Source: an uncultured Parasphingopyxis sp.
GTDB lineage: Bacteria > Pseudomonadota > Alphaproteobacteria > Sphingomonadales > Sphingomonadaceae
DNA length: 64,000 bases
Direction of reading: 5' to 3'
Assembly (NCBI RefSeq): GCF_937129435.1
Contig: NZ_CAKZNF010000091.1
Location: forward strand, 1 to 64,000
Part shown: in pieces, positions 53,094-60,384 of the stretch
Layout of the letters: each line of letters starts with the position of its first letter
Numbering within the stretch: position 1 is the first letter of the stretch
Program-made: the position numbers and the translations under genes
The notes under the pieces: model-generated
What the model saw: only the letters and a program-made list of their open reading frames with translations
Databases searched by the model: none
Told to the model about the DNA's origin: nothing

Positions 53094-54575
53094 TTATTGC
53101 CGCAGATCATCGAGCATCAACCCGGCGGTCGCCTTGGCGCTGCCGACGACACCCGGAATGCCGGCGCCCGGATGCGTCCCGGCGCCGACGAAATAGAGGT
53201 TGGAGACGACATCGTCGCGGTTGTGGACGCGGAACCAGGCGCTCTGCGTCAGTAGGGGCTCGAGGCTGAAGGCGCTGCCCAGATGGGCGTTGAGGTCGCC
53301 GGCAAAATCCTGCGGCGTGTACCAGAATCTGGTCACGATCCGGTCGCGCAGGCCCGGGATCAGCCGCGCTTCGACATGGTCGAGGATGCGGTTCGCATAG
53401 TCCTCGCCGATCGCGTCCCAGTCGGCCGGGAATTTCCCGAGATGAGGCACGGGCGCGAGCGCGTAAAATGTCGAACATCCTTCCGGCGCCATCGAAGGGT
53501 CGGTGACCGTAGGGTGATGGAGATAGAGCGAGAAATCCTCGGCCAGGACGCCGTGATCGTAAATGTCCTTGAGCAGCCCGTCATAGCGCGGGCCGAACAG
53601 GATCATATGGTGCGGGATGCCGGGCCAACTGCCCTCGACCCCGAAATGGACGACGAAGAGCGAAGGGGAGAAGCTCTTCTTCTCCAGGCTGCGCGCCGCC
53701 CGTTCGCCGCGCTTGGTATCGGTCAGCAGGTCGCGATAGCTGTGGACGATGTCGGCGTTGGAGGCGAGCGCGTCGACATCGTCGCGCCAGCCGCTCTCGC
53801 AGGCAACGCCTGTCACCCGCTCGCCGAGCGTTTCGATCTTGGTCACCGGATCGCCGAGCCGGACGGTGCCGCCGAGCCGTTCGAAATGGGTGATCATCCC
53901 GGCAATCAGGCGATTGGTGCCACCTTTCGCGAACCACACGCCGCCGTCCTTTTCCAGCTTGTGGATCAGCGCGTAAATGGCACTCGTCTTCATCGGACTG
54001 CCGCCGACGAGCAGTGTATGGAAGGACAGTGCCTCGCGCAGCTTCTCGTTCTTCACATAGCTCGAGACGATCGAATAGACCGAGCGCCAGGCCTGCTTCT
54101 TCGCCAGTTGCGGCGCGGCGCGGAGCATCGACTTGAAATCGAGAAACGGTACCGCGCCCAGCTTCTCATAGCCTTCCTCGAAGACTCCGGCGGAATAGGT
54201 CAGGAACCGGCGATAGCCCTCGACATCGGCCGGATTGAGCTTCTCGATCTCGCGCGTGAGTTCGACCTCGTCGTTCGAATAGTCGAAGCTCGTACCGTCG
54301 GGCCAGTTGAGGCGATAGAAGGGCATCACCGGCATAAGATCGACATCCGCTGCGATGTCGGCGCCGGTCAGCTGCCAGAGCTCAGCGAGGCAGTTCGGAT
54401 CGGTGATGACGGTGGGGCCGGCGTCGAAAGTGAAGCCGTCGCGCTCCCAATGATAGGCGCGGCCGCCGGGCTTGTCGCGGGCTTCGATCACCGTCGTTTC
54501 GATTCCCGCCGACTGCAACCGGATGGCGAGCGCTAGACCGCCGAAGCCCGCGCCGATCACGGCTGCCTTGCTCAT
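53094..54575 (-). CDS. crtI: Phytoene desaturase (lycopene-forming)
   Basis: 493 residues. N-terminal FAD-binding Rossmann motif VIGAGFGGLALAIRLQSAG and the C-terminal GAGTHPGAGIPGVVGSAKA, as in bacterial CrtI. Four desaturation steps from phytoene to lycopene, at the membrane surface. The start ATG 54575 overlaps the stop of crtY (ATGA), so the two are coupled. Confidence 0.95.
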   Translation of the reverse strand: MSKAAVIGAGFGGLALAIRLQSAGIETTVIEARDKPGGRAYHWERDGFTFDAGPTVITDPNCLAELWQLTGADIAADVDLMPVMPFYRLNWPDGTSFDYSNDEVELTREIEKLNPADVEGYRRFLTYSAGVFEEGYEKLGAVPFLDFKSMLRAAPQLAKKQAWRSVYSIVSSYVKNEKLREALSFHTLLVGGSPMKTSAIYALIHKLEKDGGVWFAKGGTNRLIAGMITHFERLGGTVRLGDPVTKIETLGERVTGVACESGWRDDVDALASNADIVHSYRDLLTDTKRGERAARSLEKKSFSPSLFVVHFGVEGSWPGIPHHMILFGPRYDGLLKDIYDHGVLAEDFSLYLHHPTVTDPSMAPEGCSTFYALAPVPHLGKFPADWDAIGEDYANRILDHVEARLIPGLRDRIVTRFWYTPQDFAGDLNAHLGSAFSLEPLLTQSAWFRVHNRDDVVSNLYFVGAGTHPGAGIPGVVGSAKATAGLMLDDLRQ

Positions 54576-55747
54576 GCCTTGCTCCCCATCAGCGCCTTCA
54601 ATCCGCGACCGACCGGGATGGGCGGCTTGCCGGAGACGATACGCAGCTTATCGGACCAGCGACTGCGACCCGCGTAGAAGCGCTCTATAAGCCCGGCATC
54701 GAGCGTGTAAAACCGTTCGAGGATCTTGTAGCGGTCTTCGGTGCCCGCGCCGCGGAACATCATCGTGTCGAGCATGCGGTAGAAGCCGCCCGCGCGCCAA
54801 TGGCCGGCCGCCATGGTGAGCATCGCATCGCGCAGAGCTTCGCCCGAAAAGTCACTCCGTTTCGCCACCATCTGCGCGGTTCGCACGGCATCGGGAAGCG
54901 AATAGCCGGTGACGGGATGAAACAGCCCGGCGCGCACGCCCGCCTTGGCTGCCTTGCCGCCGGATCGCCAATATTCGCCGAACTTTCCCCCCGTGCAGGT
55001 CACCGGCAGCACCCCCTTTTCCCGGTGCACCACGGCATCGATGATCCAGCCTTTGGTCTCGGCATAATCGAGGCAGCGCTGTTCGATCGCCTTCGCGTCC
55101 ATTGCCGGCAGGTTGCTATAATAGGTGTCCTCGATGAAGATGCGCGTGCCGGAGAGCGGCAACACATAGACGAAGCGATAGCCGTCGATCTGCTCGACCG
55201 TCGCGTCCATCACCACGGGCAACTCCTGCCCGTGCGGCTCTTCGGTCTCGATTTCGACGCCGACGAATTTCTGCCATCCGCATTCGAGCAGCGTCAAATC
55301 GCCCGCGCCGCGCGCGTCGATCACGCCGCCGGCCTCGATCCGCTCGCCATTGGAAAGGACGACCGCGTCGGTCGTTGCGCCGAGCACGCGATCGCCCGAA
55401 CGGATCGCCTCTCGCGGGAGTGTGTCGCGAAGTACCCGTTCGAAATCGCTCGACTTGATCGTGTGATAGCGTGTGTCGAGTTCGCGCCGATGGGCCGGGA
55501 AGCGGACTTCATACCCGTCCCAGCTGCGCCCGATCATCGGTCCGAGCAGCGCCATCCCGTCGGCATCGACATCGCTTTCGAAGAACGACCAGCGATGGTT
55601 GCCACCCAGCTTTTCGCTCTCTTCGACCACAAGCACCGAAAGGTCGGGCCGGCGCCGGTGCAACTCGAGCGCGATCAAACCGCCGGCCAGCCCCCCGCCC
55701 AGAATGGCGACATCGCATGTCGGGCCGGTGGCCATGGTCGGTTTCAT
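54572..55747 (-). CDS. crtY: Lycopene beta-cyclase
   Basis: 391 residues (ATG 55747 with AAAGGGAGC just upstream; the frame is open to 55780). N-terminal dinucleotide motif CDVAILGGGLAGGLIALEL and the downstream FIEDTYYS, characteristic of CrtY cyclases. Converts lycopene to beta-carotene by two ring closures. First gene of the minus-strand carotenoid operon; its promoter region (55748-55861) contains the 16-base palindrome at 55827. Confidence 0.94.
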   Translation of the reverse strand: MKPTMATGPTCDVAILGGGLAGGLIALELHRRRPDLSVLVVEESEKLGGNHRWSFFESDVDADGMALLGPMIGRSWDGYEVRFPAHRRELDTRYHTIKSSDFERVLRDTLPREAIRSGDRVLGATTDAVVLSNGERIEAGGVIDARGAGDLTLLECGWQKFVGVEIETEEPHGQELPVVMDATVEQIDGYRFVYVLPLSGTRIFIEDTYYSNLPAMDAKAIEQRCLDYAETKGWIIDAVVHREKGVLPVTCTGGKFGEYWRSGGKAAKAGVRAGLFHPVTGYSLPDAVRTAQMVAKRSDFSGEALRDAMLTMAAGHWRAGGFYRMLDTMMFRGAGTEDRYKILERFYTLDAGLIERFYAGRSRWSDKLRIVSGKPPIPVGRGLKALMGSKA

Positions 55748-55826
55748 GCTCCCTTTTTTGCGCCGCTTCGATCCGTCCAACCTAGGAGGCTCGGTGCGAT
55801 GTGCAAACGCGCTGGTCGAAATGATC

Positions 55827-55842
55827 TAGACCGATCGGTCTA
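55827..55842. promoter_or_regulatory. TetR-type operator TAGACC-N4-GGTCTA
   Basis: TAGACCGATCGGTCTA is a perfect 16-base palindrome placed between divergent crtY and the thioesterase-tetR genes, 20 bases before the thioesterase ATG. Operators of this TAGACC...GGTCTA form are known for several TetR-family repressors (NemR- and YxaF/LmrA-like), and the TetR gene at 56287 belongs to a similar group by its KGCFYHHFPGGK recognition helix. Control of both transcripts by this TetR is inferred. Confidence 0.7.
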
Positions 55843-55861
55843 ATTATGGCAGGGAAGGCCT

Positions 55862-56287
55862 ATGCGAAGCTATTCCGACCCGTCCACCGTCGCCCGTCTC
55901 GAAGCCAATGCGAAGGTCGCCGGATTCAATCGATGGTTCGATTTCGATTGTCTCGGCGCCGGTAATGGTGAGGACGAACTGACGCTGGAAATGCGCGATG
56001 AGCTGACCCAGCATCATGGCTTCTTCCATGGCGGTTGCGTAACCTCGCTGGCGGACACCGCCTGCGCCTGGGCGGCGTCGACCGTTGCGGGGGATGTCGT
56101 CACGGCGTCCTCGACGCTGCATTTTCTCCGCCCCGCCGATGGAGACCGTATCCGTGTTCACGCGACCGTGATCCGGGCGGGGAAACGAACGGTGACGGTG
56201 GACGGCAAGGTCTTCAGCGAAAAGGCGGACGAAGCGCCGAAGCTGTGCGCGACGACGCTGGTGTCGGTCGCGGTCCTAGCGCGGTGA
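55862..56287 (+). CDS. PaaI-family hotdog thioesterase
   Basis: 141 residues with the hotdog motif HHGFFHGGCVTSLADTACAWAA typical of PaaI/YbgC-like acyl-CoA thioesterases. AGGGAAGG lies before the ATG. Its stop shares a base with the TetR start (TGATG). The role in this cluster is unknown; it may relieve acyl-CoA stress. Confidence 0.88.
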   Translation: MRSYSDPSTVARLEANAKVAGFNRWFDFDCLGAGNGEDELTLEMRDELTQHHGFFHGGCVTSLADTACAWAASTVAGDVVTASSTLHFLRPADGDRIRVHATVIRAGKRTVTVDGKVFSEKADEAPKLCATTLVSVAVLAR

Positions 56288-56886
56288 TGCTGCTCGCTGC
56301 GGAACGAGAGCCGCTCACCGATGCGGCAACGCGCGATCGGCTGATCGCCGCCGCCGTGAAGCTGTTTCAACGCAACGGCTATCATGCGGTCGGCGTGGCG
56401 GCGATCCTGGCCGAGACGAAGCTTCCCAAGGGCTGCTTCTACCATCATTTTCCGGGCGGTAAGACCGAGTTGGCGGCTGCCGCGGCCGACTGGCTCGGGA
56501 ATGAAATCGTCGATGCCATGGAGCGCGCTCGCGCCAAGTCGGTCGGCGCGGCGCAGTTCCTCGCGCGCGCGGCCCGCGACACGGCGGAATGGCTCCAGAA
56601 ACGCGATTTTGCCGAGGGTAGCCTGCTCATGATGCTCGCCGATGAGGGTGTGCCGCACGAACCGGTGATTGCCGAGGCCGTAAGCCGCAACGTTGAAGCT
56701 GTCGGGCATGCATTGTGCCGGCTGATTGGCGAGAAAGGGACGGATGAGGCTTTTACCGCCGCCAGCCTTATGTTCGCGATCTATTGCGGCGCAACCGGCC
56801 TCGCCCGGGCGCTTCAATCGACGCGTCCGCTGCTGGACGTGGCCACCTTGTTCGAACGGCGTGACGCGGAGACGATGTTCGCCTAA
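56287..56886 (+). CDS. TetR-family transcription regulator
   Basis: 199 residues. N-terminal helix-turn-helix domain (VAAILAETKLPKGCFYHHFPGGKTELA) and a helical ligand domain. The PKGCFYHHFPGGK form is typical of the YxaF/LmrA-like branch whose operators read TAGACC...GGTCTA. The palindrome at 55827 is about 460 bases upstream, in front of the thioesterase gene with which it is co-transcribed, implying autoregulation. Ligand unknown; an acyl-CoA or quinone would fit the neighbours. Confidence 0.88.
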   Translation: MLLAAEREPLTDAATRDRLIAAAVKLFQRNGYHAVGVAAILAETKLPKGCFYHHFPGGKTELAAAAADWLGNEIVDAMERARAKSVGAAQFLARAARDTAEWLQKRDFAEGSLLMMLADEGVPHEPVIAEAVSRNVEAVGHALCRLIGEKGTDEAFTAASLMFAIYCGATGLARALQSTRPLLDVATLFERRDAETMFA

Positions 56887-56896
56887 GACCGGCGCG

Positions 56897-57685
56897 ATGC
56901 CGGTCACCCTTGCCATTCTCTTCTCCGCTTTCGCCATGACGCTGATCGTCGGCTTGCGCTATCTGGCGGCGTCGGGTTTTTTCGCCTGGCTTACCGAGCG
57001 GACGCGGCCCGGCCTTTACCGCGATCTCAAACCGCAAATCGGGCGCGAAATGTGGTGGTCGCTCGCCAGTGCCGCGATCTACGGCATCCCAGCCGGAATC
57101 GTCGCCTGGGGCTGGGATACGCAGGGCTGGACAATGATTTACGGCGAGATCGGCGCGATGCCACTCTGGTACTGGCCGGTGTCGATCCTCGCCTATCTCT
57201 TCGCGCACGACACCTGGTTTTACTGGACGCACCGGCTGATGCACCGGCCGCGCTGGTTCCGGATCGCCCATGCCGTCCACCATGACAGCCGCCCGCCCAC
57301 CGCATGGGCGGCGATGAGCTTTCATCCGATCGAGGCGGTGACCGGTGCGATCGTCATTCCCGTCCTCGTTTTCCTGATCCCCATCCATATCGCCGCGCTG
57401 GCTGTCGTTTTGACGATCATGACGGTAATGGGTGTGACGAACCATATGGGATGGGAGATTTTCCCGAGGTTCATCGTTGACGGGATATTGGGGCGATGGC
57501 TGATCACGGCGAGCCATCATCAACGCCATCATGCTGAGTACAGGTGCAATTATGGGCTATATTTCCGTTTCTGGGACCGGCTTTGCCGAACGGACAAGGG
57601 GTTGGGGCATTTCGCTGGCCAAGGCGGGCGCGGCGGCGGGCCTGTTCGCGGCGCTGGCGGGCACGAGCCCGAGCGCGCGGCTTGA
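56897..57685 (+). CDS. Sterol desaturase / fatty-acid hydroxylase family enzyme
   Basis: 262 residues with three or four hydrophobic segments and the eight-histidine diiron signature: HDTWFYWTHRLMH, HAVHH and SHHQRHH. Oxidises a lipid or ring C-H bond at the membrane. In sphingomonads the 2,2'-hydroxylation of zeaxanthin to nostoxanthin is carried out by CrtG, and this gene, adjacent to crt genes and possibly under their operator, is a candidate for such a step; that is inference. The tail past GLGHF is low-complexity and overlaps the next gene. Confidence 0.85.
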   Translation: MPVTLAILFSAFAMTLIVGLRYLAASGFFAWLTERTRPGLYRDLKPQIGREMWWSLASAAIYGIPAGIVAWGWDTQGWTMIYGEIGAMPLWYWPVSILAYLFAHDTWFYWTHRLMHRPRWFRIAHAVHHDSRPPTAWAAMSFHPIEAVTGAIVIPVLVFLIPIHIAALAVVLTIMTVMGVTNHMGWEIFPRFIVDGILGRWLITASHHQRHHAEYRCNYGLYFRFWDRLCRTDKGLGHFAGQGGRGGGPVRGAGGHEPERAA

Positions 57686-58043
57686 CGTCAATGTCGAGCG
57701 GATGCGGTCGGACGAGGGCATGCTGCATATCTGCGTAACGCGCGACGACGATTATTTTCCCGATTGCGAAGAAGATCCAAACCGCATCACGCGCAGCATC
57801 CGCGCCGACGGGTCGCTAACTGCCCGGTTTACCAACCTTCCGTCCGGTGGCTATGCCGTCTCCATCGTCCATGACGAGAACAGCAATGACCGGCTCGATC
57901 GCTTCGCCGGTATCCCGCGCGAAGGCATCGGCTTTTCGCGCAACCCGCGCTTCACCTTCGGCCCGCCGGCCTTCTCCGCCGCCCGCTTTACGCTGTCGAA
58001 CGGCGAAGGGCGGCAGGACATAAGGATGCGCTATTTCCTCTAG
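57552..58043 (+). CDS. DUF2141-family exported protein
   Basis: 163 residues. A long N-terminal segment with a signal-like stretch (KAGAAAGLFAALAGTSPSA) then the DUF2141 beta-sandwich (LHICVTRDDDYFPDCEED, GGYAVSIVHDENSNDRLD with a calcium-type DxNxxxD, GIGFSRNPRFTFGPP). ATG 57552 is supported by AGGTG; ATG 57531 is the alternative. It overlaps the desaturase gene by 134 bases in another frame, unusual for genuine adjacent genes. Periplasmic or surface protein; function unknown. Confidence 0.75.
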   Translation: MGYISVSGTGFAERTRGWGISLAKAGAAAGLFAALAGTSPSARLDVNVERMRSDEGMLHICVTRDDDYFPDCEEDPNRITRSIRADGSLTARFTNLPSGGYAVSIVHDENSNDRLDRFAGIPREGIGFSRNPRFTFGPPAFSAARFTLSNGEGRQDIRMRYFL

Positions 58044-58068
58044 GGGCTAACCCCTTCGCACCGGCTGC

Positions 58069-59199
58069 GTGCTGCGCCATATTGCGCCGGTGTCCGACAC
58101 GTCCGACGAACCGCCGCCGCTGCGCAAGATCATCCATATCGACATGGATGCCTTTTTCGCGAGCGTGGAGCAGCGCGATAATCCCGAGCTGCGCGGCAAG
58201 CCCGTCGCCGTCGGCGGATCGAGCGGGCGGGGCGTCGTCGCGGCGGCGAGCTACGAGGCGCGCAAATTCGGGGTGAAGTCGGCGATGCCCTCGGTGACGG
58301 CGAAGCGGCGCTGCCCAGACCTGATCTTCGTCAAATCGCGCTTCGACGTCTATCGCGCCGTCTCCAACCAGATCCGCGCGATCTTTCGCGACTATACCGA
58401 TCTGGTCGAACCGCTCTCGCTCGACGAGGCCTATCTGGACGTGACCGCCTGCCGCAAGCTTCCCACCGCGACGGCAATCGCGGAGGAAATCCGGGAGCGC
58501 ATTCGCGACGCGACCGGCCTGACGGCATCGGCCGGCGTTTCCTACAACAAGTTCCTCGCCAAGCTCGCTTCCGACCAGAACAAGCCCGACGGCATTTGCG
58601 TCGTCACACCCAAGCAAGGCGCAGCGTTCGTTGCGGCGCTGCCCGTGCGCCGCTTCCACGGTGTCGGCCCCAAGACGGCGGAAAAGATGCAGGCGCTCGG
58701 CATCGAGACGGGGGCAGACCTGCGCGCGTGCAGCCTCGAATTTCTCGAAGCGCGCTTTCGCAGTTCGGGGCGATATTACTATCGCGCGGCACGCGGGATC
58801 GACGACCGGCCCGTCCGCAGCCATCGCATCCGCAAATCGCTGGGCGCGGAACGCACCTATGGCGACGACTTGCACGACCGCGATGCGATGATCGAAAGAC
58901 TGGGCGAGATCGCCGATGTGGTGTGGGAGCGCGCGCAGAAATCGGAGAGTTTCGGCCGCACCGTGACGCTCAAGCTGCGATATGCCGATTTCGTCACGCC
59001 GACCCGCGCCCGATCGCTTCCCGAGCCGGTCGCGAGCCGCGAGGAGCTTCTTGCCATCGGCTGCGACCTGCTCGACACGCTGATTCCCGATCCGCGCGGT
59101 GTGCGCCTCCTCGGACTGACGATGTCGGGCTTCGGCAATGCGGACGCCGGCGAGCGGGAAACGGACGCACATTCCGCGCAACTCGATTTCGGTCTCTAG
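58069..59199 (+). CDS. dinB: DNA polymerase IV
   Basis: 376 residues (GTG 58069) or 369 from GTG 58090 (VSDTSDEPPPLRK). Y-family polymerase with catalytic carboxylates in HIDMDAFFASVE and SLDEAYLDV and the HhH region FHGVGPKTAEKM. Translesion synthesis. The C-terminus lacks an obvious beta-clamp QLxLF motif except QLDFGL at the very end, which may serve. No GAAC/GTTC SOS box found in the short upstream gap. Confidence 0.93.
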   Translation: MLRHIAPVSDTSDEPPPLRKIIHIDMDAFFASVEQRDNPELRGKPVAVGGSSGRGVVAAASYEARKFGVKSAMPSVTAKRRCPDLIFVKSRFDVYRAVSNQIRAIFRDYTDLVEPLSLDEAYLDVTACRKLPTATAIAEEIRERIRDATGLTASAGVSYNKFLAKLASDQNKPDGICVVTPKQGAAFVAALPVRRFHGVGPKTAEKMQALGIETGADLRACSLEFLEARFRSSGRYYYRAARGIDDRPVRSHRIRKSLGAERTYGDDLHDRDAMIERLGEIADVVWERAQKSESFGRTVTLKLRYADFVTPTRARSLPEPVASREELLAIGCDLLDTLIPDPRGVRLLGLTMSGFGNADAGERETDAHSAQLDFGL

Positions 59200-59282
59200 G
59201 CAATCATCGCCGGGCGATTTCCGCGATTGACCGGGAAAAGGAATCGGCTGATCACCTCCGTCGGGCAAAAGGGGGGTAGGAA

Positions 59283-59783
59283 ATGGAACGCGATCTCTAC
59301 GGCTTCGGCGGCTGGCTGATCCTGTTCACCATCGGGCTTGGCGTGTTGACGCCTTTGGTCGAAATCGCGTCGGTCTATCCGATGCTATATGGCGCGGATT
59401 CGATATTCTTCCAGGCGCAGATCGAAAACTGGTCGCTGTTCCGGACGATCTTCACGCTCTTCATCGCCGGGGAAATCGCGCTGTTCGTCTATACCTGCTA
59501 TCGCCTGATCAAGGTCTATAATCCCGAGACGATCCGGATTACGCGCATCGTGATCTGGGTCAGCGCGCTCGTCCTGCCAGCGCTCGGCATATTCATCCTC
59601 GCCCAGTTCCTCGGAATGCCGTTCGGCGGCCTGTTCGCCGCCAGTTTCGAGGAATCGCCTTTCGAGTTAATCCGGCCGTTGATCTGGGCCGGAATCTGGA
59701 CTGCCTATTTCTCGATGTCCGAGCGCGTTCGGCAAACCTATCTCGAATCGCGTGACGGGGAAACCGAAGAGGTCTTTACCTGA
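59283..59783 (+). CDS. DUF2569-family membrane protein, first copy
   Basis: 166 residues with four membrane segments. Pattern GGWLILFTIGLGVLTPLVEI at the start and YFSMSERVRQTYL at the end fit DUF2569. Second copy is the next gene; they share the ending SxRVxxTY. Inner membrane; function unknown. AAGGGGGGTAGG precedes the ATG. Confidence 0.75.
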   Translation: MERDLYGFGGWLILFTIGLGVLTPLVEIASVYPMLYGADSIFFQAQIENWSLFRTIFTLFIAGEIALFVYTCYRLIKVYNPETIRITRIVIWVSALVLPALGIFILAQFLGMPFGGLFAASFEESPFELIRPLIWAGIWTAYFSMSERVRQTYLESRDGETEEVFT

Positions 59784-59848
59784 CGGACGGCATCGCTCGT
59801 ATCTGCAAGTGCGTTCGAACGGTCGACAGTTTTTACGTGAGGGACACC

Positions 59849-60367
59849 ATGAACGATCGCGAATATCCAAGTGGAGTCAGCGGCTGGTTGCTTTTTTTCG
59901 TTATTGGGCAATGCGCGGTCATTCCGCTCGCCGATCTCCTTCGCGGGTACCAGCTTGTGTCGTCGGGTACGGCGGAGGGGTTGTTCATTCCGATGTCGGA
60001 CCAGACATGGCTGATCGCCGGGCTCGGCCTGCTCGTCGCGGCGGAAGTCGCGATCGGCGCGTTCGTCGCGCACCGGCTTTATCATTATCGCACGCCCGAA
60101 AGCGTCACCTGGGCCATCGCCGGCGCCTGGGCGAGCTTCGCGCTGCTCTGGACCGGCTATGTCGCGGTCTGGGCGATCTCGGCCGGCGCGCCGCTGATGT
60201 ACACGATCGACATGATCATCTTCTTCATCAAGGCGCGGCCGATCCAGGCGGTGTTGGCACTGGGCTGGGCGATCGGCTGGACCGTTTATTTCAATCGGTC
60301 GATGCGCGTCGAATACACCTATTTTCAGGGCGAGGACGAACCCGAGATCGGCGACGTCTTCGCCTGA
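59849..60367 (+). CDS. DUF2569-family membrane protein, second copy
   Basis: 172 residues, four membrane segments, N-terminal GVSGWLLFFVIGQCAVIPLADL aligns with the first copy; the C-terminal VYFNRSMRVEYTYF matches its YFSMSERVRQTYL. ATG 59849 preferred over GTG 59837 because GAGGGA lies just upstream. Paralogue produced by tandem duplication. It ends 17 bases from the convergent TonB receptor stop. Confidence 0.75.
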   Translation: MNDREYPSGVSGWLLFFVIGQCAVIPLADLLRGYQLVSSGTAEGLFIPMSDQTWLIAGLGLLVAAEVAIGAFVAHRLYHYRTPESVTWAIAGAWASFALLWTGYVAVWAISAGAPLMYTIDMIIFFIKARPIQAVLALGWAIGWTVYFNRSMRVEYTYFQGEDEPEIGDVFA

Positions 60368-60384
60368 TCCCGGCACCATCCGGG

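Noticed and set aside
58044..58090. SOS box upstream of dinB
   Set aside because: Only a small ggggctaacccc palindrome is present; no GTTC-N7-GTTC or GAAC-N7-GAAC.
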